This document shows positions 17,711 to 24,527 of a stretch of 64,000 nt of DNA, one piece after another. The DNA lies in the NCBI RefSeq assembly GCF_008329585.1, contig NZ_NPKP01000001.1:744001-808000 (forward strand), written 5' to 3'. This DNA is from Mycolicibacterium sp. P9-22. GTDB lineage: Bacteria > Actinomycetota > Actinomycetes > Mycobacteriales > Mycobacteriaceae. Made by a program: the position numbers and the translations under genes. How positions within the stretch are numbered: the first letter of the stretch is position 1; every line of letters begins with the position of its first letter. The notes below the pieces were generated by a model that saw only the letters and a program-made list of their open reading frames with translations, ran no database searches and was not told the DNA's origin.

Positions 17711-18902
17711 CGGGATATCCGGCAAGGTCGCGGTGGTGGCCATGGGGTGCAGCAAATTCGGGGAACGTTGGGATTCCTCGACCGAGGACCTCATCCTGGA
17801 GGCATACCAGGAATGCCTGGGTTCGTTGCCCGGGGTGCACCGCGACGATGTGGACGCTTACTGGCTGGGCACGTTGAGCTCAGGTCTGGGCGGGTTGACG
17901 CTGAGTCGCGCCATCGGCAGCGACGACAAACCGGTCACCCGGGTGGAGAACTTCTGCGCCACCGGGTCGGAGGCATTTCGCAACGCGTCCTATGCGGTCG
18001 CCGCGGGTGCCTACGACATCGTGATGGCTGTCGGCGTCGAGAAGCTCAAGGATTCCGGGTATTCGGGTCTACTGCGTCAGGATCCGCCCGGGGATGGCAC
18101 GGCACCGGAGATCTCGATGACGGCCCCGGCCGCGTTCTCCCTGCTCGACCCGGCCTACTGCGAGCGTTACGGGGTACACCCGGATGAGATGCGGGCCGCC
18201 ATGACGCACGTCGCCTGGAAGAACCACGAGAACGGCACCCGGAATCCCAAGGCGCAGTTCCGTTCACCGGTCGCCCGGGAGACCATCGACCGGGCACCCA
18301 AGGTTGCCGGCCGGTTGGGGGTGTTCGACTGCTCCGGAGTGTCCGACGGCGCGGCATGCGCACTCATCGTTCCCGCCGAACGGGCCTATGACTTCACCGA
18401 TCGACCGATGTTCGTCGAGGGGCTCTCGTTGATTGCGGGCTCGACCCGGGGCGCGATGGATCCCGCCTACGACTACACGACCTTTCCCGAGGTGGTGAAG
18501 GCCGCCAAGGACGCCTACGCCCAGGCCGGGATCGACCGACCGGCCGAGCAACTGTCGCTGGCCGAAGTGCATGACTGCTTCACCCCGACCGAGATCGTGC
18601 TGATGGAGGATCTGGGTTTCTCGGATACGGGTCAGGCCTGGAAGGACGTGCTCGGCGGCGACTTCGACGCCGACGGCCGGCTGCCGATCAACCCCGACGG
18701 TGGGCTCAAGTCGTTCGGTCACCCGGTCGGGGCCAGCGGCCTGCGGATGCTGTACGAGGCGTGGCTGCAGTTCCGCGGCGAGGCGGGGGAGCGCCAGCTT
18801 TCCGACCCGCATACGGCGCTCACCCATAACCTCGGCGGTCGTCCCGGCGGATGTGTGTCGTTCGTATCGATCGTCACCAACGAGCTCCGACGCAGGGGAT
18901 GA
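17700..18902 (+). CDS. SCP2/lipid-transfer-type thiolase (acetyl-CoA acetyltransferase-like)
   Basis: 400 aa. ATG 17700 is chosen for the normal N-terminus (SGKVAVVAMG). An AGGAGG lies directly against this ATG, which is closer than usual. The domain is thiolase-like, with Cys86 in NFCATGSEA, an EVHDCFTP motif and GHPVGASG. The late Cys of classical thiolases is replaced by HNLGGRPGG, as in SCP2/Ltp members. Such proteins work as thiolases or as retro-aldolases with a DUF35 partner, and a DUF35 fusion is encoded immediately upstream. This is the last gene of the ten-gene operon. A damaged relative of its 3' half lies at 20092-20469. Confidence 0.88.
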   Translation: MPSNGISGKVAVVAMGCSKFGERWDSSTEDLILEAYQECLGSLPGVHRDDVDAYWLGTLSSGLGGLTLSRAIGSDDKPVTRVENFCATGSEAFRNASYAVAAGAYDIVMAVGVEKLKDSGYSGLLRQDPPGDGTAPEISMTAPAAFSLLDPAYCERYGVHPDEMRAAMTHVAWKNHENGTRNPKAQFRSPVARETIDRAPKVAGRLGVFDCSGVSDGAACALIVPAERAYDFTDRPMFVEGLSLIAGSTRGAMDPAYDYTTFPEVVKAAKDAYAQAGIDRPAEQLSLAEVHDCFTPTEIVLMEDLGFSDTGQAWKDVLGGDFDADGRLPINPDGGLKSFGHPVGASGLRMLYEAWLQFRGEAGERQLSDPHTALTHNLGGRPGGCVSFVSIVTNELRRRG

Positions 18903-19016
18903 GGCCCGCCGTCACCCGGTGACGTCGCGACCGATGAGCTTGCGGGCAATGATCCAGCCCCGACGACGACGCAGTCAGCAGTTCCCTGGTGCGTCGCGCC
19001 AAGTCCCCTCTACACG

Positions 19017-19199
19017 TCATGCCGGGGCGCGAAGTTGCGTGAGCATGCGAGTGACATCCCAGAAGTCCCGGCGTCTCGTGGGCTTGCCATCCGCGCCGTA
19101 ATGGCACGCGGCGATTCCCGGGACGTCGAAGCGTTTCCCGTTGGACGGGACCAGCGAACCGTCGAAGCTGTCAACCGCTGTCACACGCGGAAGTGTTGT
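19017..19199 (-). pseudogene. Possible SnoaL-like (NTF2 fold) 3' remnant
   Basis: A stop-free minus-strand stretch encodes about 60 residues, including a GKRFDVPGIAACHYGADGKP run and then RRRDFWDVTRMLTQL. This resembles the C-terminal third of SnoaL-like proteins (a Pro-Gly strand, 'dGKi', an aromatic-Asp pair and a final 'll.QL'). An in-frame TAA lies just upstream at about 19206, and no start or N-terminal domain is present, so an intact gene is unlikely. It could be chance. Confidence 0.35.
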
Positions 19200-19381
19200 A
19201 AGCAATTATGTCTCGCGGTGCTCACCCCGTGTTGTGGCACCACTGGCGTGAGATCGACTCGCAAGCGAAGACCCATGGGCGGGAGTCCCAACGGCCACGC
19301 CTTAAGGTGACAGCTCGATCTGAACTGCTGACGCTGGCGCACGGCTGAGTTCCGGTAAGCTGCCGAATCGGATGTCTTCTC

Positions 19382-19387
19382 TAGACT
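19382..19387 (+). promoter_or_regulatory. Probable -10 box (TAGACT) of a leaderless transcript
   Basis: TAGACT fits the mycobacterial TANNNT -10 pattern and stands 7 bases before ATG 19395. That is the spacing expected when transcription starts on the A of the start codon. It would drive the 16-codon ORF and the TetR gene. No clear -35 was seen. Confidence 0.4.
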
Positions 19388-19394
19388 CATCAGC

Positions 19395-19445
19395 ATGCAC
19401 ACTCGGGATTGCGCGCAGACGTCGGCGGGCGAACGGCCACGATGA
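19395..19445 (+). CDS. Leaderless 16-codon upstream ORF coupled to the TetR gene
   Basis: ATG 19395 to TGA 19443-19445 encodes MHTRDCAQTSAGERPR. The ATG is 7 bases after a TAGACT -10 box, so the mRNA is probably leaderless. The stop overlaps the ATG of the TetR gene (ATGA at 19442). The peptide has no recognisable domain. Its likely role is translational coupling to, or control of, the repressor gene. Small leaderless ORFs ahead of genes are common in mycobacteria. The evidence is purely positional. Confidence 0.45.
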   Translation: MHTRDCAQTSAGERPR

Positions 19446-20053
19446 GCGCCCCGTCGCGACGTTCCCAGCGCGAGCGGGTCGAGGAATCCTCTCGCCGACT
19501 CGCCGAGGCCGCCATCGAGCTGATTGCCGAGAAGGGGTACAGCAACACCACCGCCCAGGAGATCGGAATCCGAGCCGGGTACAGCCGCGCCATGGTGCGC
19601 GAGCGGTTCGGGTCGAAGGCGGCGTTACTCGAAGCTGTCCTTAGCGACTACGAAGGCCGCATCGAAGTACCGCAAGACCCTCGAACTTCGGGTCTGCAAC
19701 GGGCACTTGCCCCGATCCTGGCCCTGCGTGATTTTGCAGCTGAGGATCCACGGCTGCTACGGGCGGTTTTGAGCCTGAACTTCGAAGCGGTGCATGACCA
19801 TGACTTGCTGCGCGAGCGCATCCAGGGCTGGCTCACGCGATTGCAGAACGGTGTTCGCTGCGCCATCGCCGACGGGAAGGTCGACGGCTCCATTTCGAAC
19901 TTGTCGGACGCCGAGGAAGTTGCTTCGGAATTGCTCGCCACCGGTATCGGCTACGCCTACGCCTGGATCCTAGACCCGAGCCACTATGACTTCGAAGGTG
20001 CGTTGACGCGTTGGCACGACCGCCTCGTCACACGACTGACCGGCCCTGCATAG
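19442..20053 (+). CDS. TetR/AcrR family transcriptional regulator
   Basis: 203 aa from ATG 19442; an upstream in-frame TTG at 19409 is less likely because the ATG overlaps the stop of a small ORF. The N-terminal helix-turn-helix spans about residues 10-60 and contains the TetR signature EKGYSNTTAQEIGIRAGYSRAMVRERFGSK. The ligand domain follows, with many Leu and a Glu/Asp-rich part. It lies between the Rieske operon and a phosphotransferase gene, so either is a possible target. It is surrounded by gene remnants. Confidence 0.88.
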   Translation: MSAPSRRSQRERVEESSRRLAEAAIELIAEKGYSNTTAQEIGIRAGYSRAMVRERFGSKAALLEAVLSDYEGRIEVPQDPRTSGLQRALAPILALRDFAAEDPRLLRAVLSLNFEAVHDHDLLRERIQGWLTRLQNGVRCAIADGKVDGSISNLSDAEEVASELLATGIGYAYAWILDPSHYDFEGALTRWHDRLVTRLTGPA

Positions 20054-20091
20054 CAGTGCCACAAAGGCTTTGTCTGCTGCAGAGGGCCCAA

Positions 20092-20469
20092 GACGGGACC
20101 GCCTCGGCTTACACGGACAGGCCGATGTACGTCGAGGGGCTGTCACACTCGTCGCGGGGTCAGGCCGCGGCTCGATGGATTCCGAGTACGACTTCACGAC
20201 CTACCCAGAAGTGGTCCGCTCAGCCCGAGATGCTCACCAGCAGGATGGAATCGACGATCCCAACCGGCAGTTGTCGCTGGCCGAGGTACACGACTGCTTC
20301 ACGCCCACGGAATTGATTCTGATGGAAGACCTCGGCTTCTCCGACTCGGGCCGTGCCGTCAGGGATTCATTGGCGGGCGAGTTCGATGCAGACGGCAGCC
20401 TGCCCGTAAATCCTGACGGGGGTCTGAAGTCCTTCGAACATTCAGTTGGCGCCAGTGGACTGCGTCCGC
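20092..20469 (+). pseudogene. Frameshifted, truncated SCP2-type thiolase remnant
   Basis: The translated region matches the last third of the intact thiolase at 17700-18902. One frame gives YTDRPMYVEGLS, then after a shift near 20140 another frame gives GSGRGSMDSEYDFTTYPEVV and LSLAEVHDCFTPTELILMED, ending GASGLRP. I judge it to be over half identical in amino acids. The GHPVGASG motif has become EHSVGASG, losing the catalytic His. There is no start, no N-terminal half and no C-terminal end. It is a broken second copy, from duplication or from loss of a related cluster. Confidence 0.75.
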
Positions 20470-20483
20470 CGCAGTGTTGGCGT

Positions 20484-21590
20484 TCAGTCCGTCGCCGGCA
20501 AGGCCCGAATGGCGGTTACCGCGTCGGTATCGGCGATGATCGCAAAGCTACGTTCCATCAGAACCTGAAGCAGCTCTTGACCTCTCGCGTTCAGGGTCGG
20601 CCAGGAGATCATGGCCAGCAGCGGTAGGGCGATCTGCGCGACGACGGCGATCTGGAACTGCTGCCATGCCTGGTCGAATGGGTAGTCGATGCCGGAGTCG
20701 GCCAGAGTCTGGACGTAGCGGGCGACCAGATCCCGTTCGCGTCCACCGCGTTCCTGCGGGGTCAGTCCTTGACCGACGAGATAGGCCACATCCCACATGC
20801 CGCATCCGCGACCCGCGAACTGGTAGTCGACGGTGACATGCGGGCCCGTCTCGCCGAAGAACAGGTTGTCGGCCCGCAGATCGCCGTTAACCAGTGTGAC
20901 CGGCTCGACGAGTGCGCCGAGGAGTCTGGGTGCCAGCTCGGAGTACTCCTGGAGCACCTCCGCCAATCCGGCTGGGGCGCTTGCGCGCCCATGCTCGAGG
21001 TAGATCGGCCAACCAGCCGCCGTGCCGACACTGAAGAGTCCCGCCATGCGGGCGTCGTCGATTAAGAGGAACGCCGCGTTTGCTGTGGCAGCGGATGTCA
21101 AATCCCAGCCCCACGCGTGAAAGGCTGCCAGTTCGTCCAGCACGGCGCGTACTCGGTCGATGCTCAGGCCCGCGAGGTGGTCGGCATTGTCGAGTCCGGC
21201 GAGGTCTTCCATGACGATGATGAATTCGCTGGTGTCGGCATCGAACGCCGCGAAGTATGTGCGCGGTGCACTGACGGGGGCGGTGGGCGCCACTTCGTTG
21301 TAGAACACCACCTCTCGCTCGTACAGCCGGATCGATGCTGCCAGCTCGAGATAGGCAGGATGGTCGGTCGGCCATTTGACAATTATCGTTGCCGGGCCGT
21401 CACTTTCGAGGTCAAGATGGGCGCGGTACAAGAAGGATGCGAATCCGACTCCTTCGGCGATCCGTTCCAACCGAACGATGCTGATGCGCGACCCCGGTGC
21501 GACGGCTCCAGCGGAGATGAGGACGTCGGTCAACCAGTCGGCGGTCAACTCGGACGCGGTGCGAGGGAAACGGGAGATTGTTGAAGTCAT
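20484..21590 (-). CDS. Phosphotransferase, aminoglycoside/ecdysteroid-kinase-like fold
   Basis: 368 aa using ATG at 21588-21590; longer readings enter the divergent gene. The kinase-like fold is shown by the ATP-binding strand region with IIVKWP (Lys), a hinge IIVMEDLAG, the catalytic-loop-like VNGDLRADNLFF (Asp with Asn) and the VDYQFAGRGCGMWDVAYL metal-binding segment. Relatives in mycobacteria sit in lipid clusters; their small-molecule substrate is unknown. The ATG follows a TACTTT -10 box by 6 bases, so the message looks leaderless. It shares a palindromic operator with the SDR operon. A paralogue lies at 44718-45806. Confidence 0.85.
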   Translation of the reverse strand: MTSTISRFPRTASELTADWLTDVLISAGAVAPGSRISIVRLERIAEGVGFASFLYRAHLDLESDGPATIIVKWPTDHPAYLELAASIRLYEREVVFYNEVAPTAPVSAPRTYFAAFDADTSEFIIVMEDLAGLDNADHLAGLSIDRVRAVLDELAAFHAWGWDLTSAATANAAFLLIDDARMAGLFSVGTAAGWPIYLEHGRASAPAGLAEVLQEYSELAPRLLGALVEPVTLVNGDLRADNLFFGETGPHVTVDYQFAGRGCGMWDVAYLVGQGLTPQERGGRERDLVARYVQTLADSGIDYPFDQAWQQFQIAVVAQIALPLLAMISWPTLNARGQELLQVLMERSFAIIADTDAVTAIRALPATD

Positions 21591-21596
21591 ATTAGA

Positions 21597-21625
21597 AAAG
21601 TAGTTGTTAACTTGTGCACAAGCAA
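21597..21625 (-). promoter_or_regulatory. Promoter of the phosphotransferase gene (leaderless)
   Basis: On the minus strand TTGCTT (21620-21625), a 17-base spacer and TACTTT (21597-21602) form a good promoter. TCTAAT and then the start codon follow, with 6 bases between the -10 and ATG. The palindrome at 21611-21622 overlaps the -35 edge and spacer, where a bound repressor would block RNA polymerase. Confidence 0.5.
21611..21622. promoter_or_regulatory. Palindromic operator CTTGTGCACAAG
   Basis: A perfect 12-base palindrome at the centre of the 49-base divergent spacer. It sits within promoter elements of both directions: the minus-strand -35/spacer and the plus-strand spacer between TTGTTA (21604-21609) and TAAGAA (21627-21632). 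The binding protein is not identified. The TetR protein at 19442-20053 is the nearest candidate. Confidence 0.5.
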
Positions 21626-21639
21626 GTAAGAATGTGGTC

Positions 21640-22464
21640 ATGGTTACACAACGATTGAAGATCGCGGGCAGCCGCGCCCTCGTCACCGGCGCCAGCAGGG
21701 GGATAGGCGCCGACCTGGCGCGCGGCCTGCGGCGCTCCGGCGCGACCGTTGCCTTGGTCGCGCGCCCGTCGGACGGGTTGTTCGCCTTGGCCGACGAGCT
21801 CGGAGCCGCTGCATATCCCACCGATCTCACCGACCACCACGCCGTCGGTGGACTGCTGGATCTCGTCGAGGCCGACGGTCCGATCGACATCCTGGTCAAC
21901 AATGCCGGCGACGAGAAGGTCGGCCGGTTCGACGAGATGTCCTCCGAAACTTTGGACTTCATTCTCGATCTGAATGTCCGCGCGGTGGTGGAGCTGACGC
22001 GGCAGGCGGTACCGCGGATGGCGGAGCGGAATCGCGGACACGTCGTGAACATCTCTTCGTTCGGCGGCGTCATCTGTCCGCCCAATCTGGCGGTCTACGC
22101 GGCGACGAAGGCGTTCATCACTCATCTGACGGTCAACCTCGCCGCCGAATTCCATGATTCGCCGGTGGGTTTCACCAAGGTAGAGATCGGTGAGGTCTCC
22201 GATACCGGACTGATGGAGAAGGGGCGGACCGATCCAGTCTTCACCGCGCTGTTGCAACGGCTGTACCGGTTGCACCTGAGCAGATTGATCTCACCGGCGG
22301 AGATCACCGGTGCAACGTTGGCTGCGATCGAGAATGGGCGGCTGTCCGTACGGCTGCCCCGGCGTATCGGCATCAGCTCGTACCTGGCCGATGCGCCACG
22401 AGCTTTGAGCATCCTGGCGGCGCGGGACCTGCGCCGCAAGCAACTAACGGAGGTCGTCCAGTGA
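21640..22464 (+). CDS. SDR family oxidoreductase
   Basis: 274 aa, ATG 21640. Motifs: TGASRGIG at about residues 17-24, NNAG near 88, and the Ser with YAATK (near 150-155). The region after YAATK (TVNLAAEFHDSPVGFTKVEIGEVSDTG) differs from FabG types and is closer to the membrane-linked DltE/HSD-like SDRs. The ATG is 7 bases from a TAAGAA -10-like box, so this transcript may also be leaderless. It is coupled to a SnoaL-like gene by a GTGA overlap at 22461. Substrate unknown. Confidence 0.85.
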   Translation: MVTQRLKIAGSRALVTGASRGIGADLARGLRRSGATVALVARPSDGLFALADELGAAAYPTDLTDHHAVGGLLDLVEADGPIDILVNNAGDEKVGRFDEMSSETLDFILDLNVRAVVELTRQAVPRMAERNRGHVVNISSFGGVICPPNLAVYAATKAFITHLTVNLAAEFHDSPVGFTKVEIGEVSDTGLMEKGRTDPVFTALLQRLYRLHLSRLISPAEITGATLAAIENGRLSVRLPRRIGISSYLADAPRALSILAARDLRRKQLTEVVQ

Positions 22465-22865
22465 CTGCATCGAATGTCAGCCCGAAGACAGTCATCGAAC
22501 GCTACAACTACGAGCTCTGGAACGAACAGAACTACGCCGTCGGCGAGGAGGTCATCGGCGAGCAGATCGTACGCAACACCCCGGGCGGACGAACGGTGCT
22601 CACGCACGATCAAGCAATTCAGCGCGTGCGCGACATGTGGGCGGGGGTCCAGAGCGTGCGCTTTACGTTGTTGCGCATCGTCGCCGACGACGAACTCTGC
22701 TCGATCGTCTATCAGGCCGACATCGTCACGCCCGACGGCTCCACCGACGTCGTCGCCTCAGTGGAGGTCTACCGCGTCGTGGAGGGCCGCATCGTCGAGG
22801 TGTGGAACCCATGCGTATACGACCACGACCGGTGGCCCGAACTGTCTAGGGTGACACCCGCATGA
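22461..22865 (+). CDS. SnoaL-like / NTF2-fold protein
   Basis: 134 aa, GTG start overlapping the SDR stop, with an ACGGAGG ribosome site about 8 bases upstream. The sequence has the SnoaL-like pattern: an N-terminal helix 'VIERYNYELWNEQNYAVGEEVI', a middle 'HDQAIQRVRDMWAG', and the last strands 'VEVYRVVEGRIVEVWNPCVYD'. Such small proteins act as isomerases or hydratases, or bind small hydrophobic ligands. Coupling to the SDR and to the LLM oxidoreductase that follows (ATGA at 22862) suggests a shared pathway. Confidence 0.8.
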   Translation: MTASNVSPKTVIERYNYELWNEQNYAVGEEVIGEQIVRNTPGGRTVLTHDQAIQRVRDMWAGVQSVRFTLLRIVADDELCSIVYQADIVTPDGSTDVVASVEVYRVVEGRIVEVWNPCVYDHDRWPELSRVTPA

Positions 22866-23905
22866 CCACGATCAATCGTCCGGAGCTCGGCTTCTATGCC
22901 CTTGGCGGTCAACCGGCGTCGCCGCGGGTGATCGTCGACGAGATCCGACAGGCCGAGGCCCTGGGGCTGGGCCACGCGTTCATCTCCGAGCGCTTCAATA
23001 CCAAGGAGGCCTGCTCGTTGTCCGGTGCAGCCGCCGCGGTATCGGAGCACATCGGAATCGCCACTGGTGCAACCAATCACAACACCCGCCATCCCATGGT
23101 GACCGCTGCCTATGCGCTGACAATGGATGGGCTCAGCGGGGGCCGCTTCACGTTGGGCATCGGCCGCGGCGTGCCGCCACTGCAAGATGCCTTTGGGATG
23201 CCCCGTATAACGACAGCGCAGATGGAGGATTTCGTCGGGGTCATGCGGCGACTGTTCCGGGGGGAGACAATCGTCGGCCACGACGGCCCGATCGGGAAGT
23301 TCCCCGCGTTGCGACTCGGCCAGGATTACGACGTCGACATCCCCATCGGCATGGTGGCATTCGCACCGAATTCGCTCGAGTTGGCCGGCCGGGTAATGGA
23401 TCAGGTCATCCTGCACACCTTCTTCACCGACGAGACGCTGGCCCGGTGCGTGAAGACGGTGAAGTCCAGCGCCGAACGCGCCGGTCGCAATCCGGACGAC
23501 GTCAAAGTGTGGTCCTGCCTGGCGACCATAGGGGATCACATCCCCGAGGAAATGCGGCTGCGGAAGCTCGTGGGCCGGCTTGCCACCTACCTTCAGGGCT
23601 ACGGAGACCTGATGGTGCGTACAAACCGCTGGGATCCCCACGTTCTGCAACGCTTCCGGGATGACGAAGTCGTTCAGAGTTTCAGTAAGGGTGGGTTGCA
23701 GGTGATCGACAGCTCGACCACGACCGTGGAGCAACTTGAGCACATTGCGTCGCTGCTGCCCCCGGAGTGGACCGCTCCGGCGGCGACGGGCAGCGTGCAG
23801 TCCTGCGTCGCCACCATCCGCGAGCAGCTCGCACTCGGGGCCGACGGTGTCATCCTGCATGGCGCTACTCCCACCGAACTGGGGCCGATCCTGGCTGCCT
23901 ATTAG
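22862..23905 (+). CDS. LLM class F420-dependent oxidoreductase
   Basis: 347 aa, ATG overlapping the previous stop. The luciferase-like monooxygenase (bacterial TIM-barrel) family is shown by GLGHAFISERF, GATNHNTRHP, LSGGRFTLGIGRGVPP and a C-terminal LGADGVILHGATPTEL. In mycolic-acid bacteria such proteins normally use coenzyme F420. The paralogue at 45823-46881 is very similar along its whole length. Both sit beside an SDR and not far from an APH-like phosphotransferase. The substrate is unknown; a steroid- or lipid-like ketone or alcohol is possible. Confidence 0.87.
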   Translation: MTTINRPELGFYALGGQPASPRVIVDEIRQAEALGLGHAFISERFNTKEACSLSGAAAAVSEHIGIATGATNHNTRHPMVTAAYALTMDGLSGGRFTLGIGRGVPPLQDAFGMPRITTAQMEDFVGVMRRLFRGETIVGHDGPIGKFPALRLGQDYDVDIPIGMVAFAPNSLELAGRVMDQVILHTFFTDETLARCVKTVKSSAERAGRNPDDVKVWSCLATIGDHIPEEMRLRKLVGRLATYLQGYGDLMVRTNRWDPHVLQRFRDDEVVQSFSKGGLQVIDSSTTTVEQLEHIASLLPPEWTAPAATGSVQSCVATIREQLALGADGVILHGATPTELGPILAAY

Positions 23906-24527
23906 ACGGAATCGCCGCGGTGCGAGGGGGTAGTAGGAAATCTACTGTGACGATTCTTCTGAGACGGCCTTCACGGCGTCGATTTCTTGGTGTCCCAGCG
24001 AGTTGATCTGTTCGGGTGTCATTGCACGTAGCGGCGATACACCGATGATTGGTGCAACGTGGCGGTGTCGGTCGAATATCGGTGCGGCAAGGGTGGCGAC
24101 GGGTTGTGCGCGGTTGTGCTGGACCGTCGGCCGGCAGAACGCCACCAATGATGCACTCGACGAGAAGCTGATCCACGACTTCACGCACAGGTCTGAAATA
24201 GTTTCCGGTTCCCTTGTCGCGAAGGAGAATTCGGTCCGTCCGCTGGTCGGATCCGGAATCGAATGTGCGGAAAACTCGCCGCTGGCATAGGTCAACGTCT
24301 GGGTAACCCCGGCCATTCTCAGACGTGAAGGGGCCCCGCACCACCCGCTCGACCGCGGACCGTGCTTCGGTAGGCAAAGCCACGATCTCGTCGGGTAACC
24401 AGACATCATGGGTCGGGGCGTCCTGCGTGCGTGGCACGGTGGATACCGCTGCGGGGGAGTTGACACGCTTACGCCTGGCGGTCGGAGTAGTGGTTGTCCG
24501 GCCAGCCAGGCGCGGTGGAGACCGAGG
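23906..24527. other. Gene-poor stretch holding a degraded regulator
   Basis: About 620 bases between the LLM gene and the P450 gene, which end toward each other. No intact gene is supported. A short AGTAG/CTACT inverted repeat sits near 23929-23943. The minus strand between about 23945 and 24437 looks like broken coding sequence, listed separately. Confidence 0.5.
23945..24437 (-). pseudogene. Probable degraded IclR-like regulator
   Basis: Two minus-strand frames together look like one protein. The upstream part carries DEIVALPTEARSAVERVVRGPFT. The downstream part, in a different frame, carries QPVATLAAPIFDRHRHVAPI, then VSPLRAMTPEQINSLGHQEI and ends in EESSQ. The latter resembles the C-terminal effector domain of IclR regulators ('iaaPvfd.dG.vvaalsvsgp'). 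A frameshift is needed near 24150-24200, and no helix-turn-helix is visible. The identification is by pattern only. Confidence 0.35.

Larger units (their letters stand above)
18903..19394. other. Non-coding stretch with possible remnants
   Basis: About 490 bases with no convincing intact gene on either strand. Its minus strand at 19017-19199 holds a short piece that resembles the end of a SnoaL-like protein (listed separately). Toward the right end lies the promoter of the TetR gene. I saw no transposase, terminal repeats or tRNA that would explain the gap. Confidence 0.5.

Noticed and set aside
18903..20483. Possible insertion sequence or island boundary explaining the remnants.
   Set aside because: No transposase or integrase reading, no terminal inverted repeats and no tRNA were seen.
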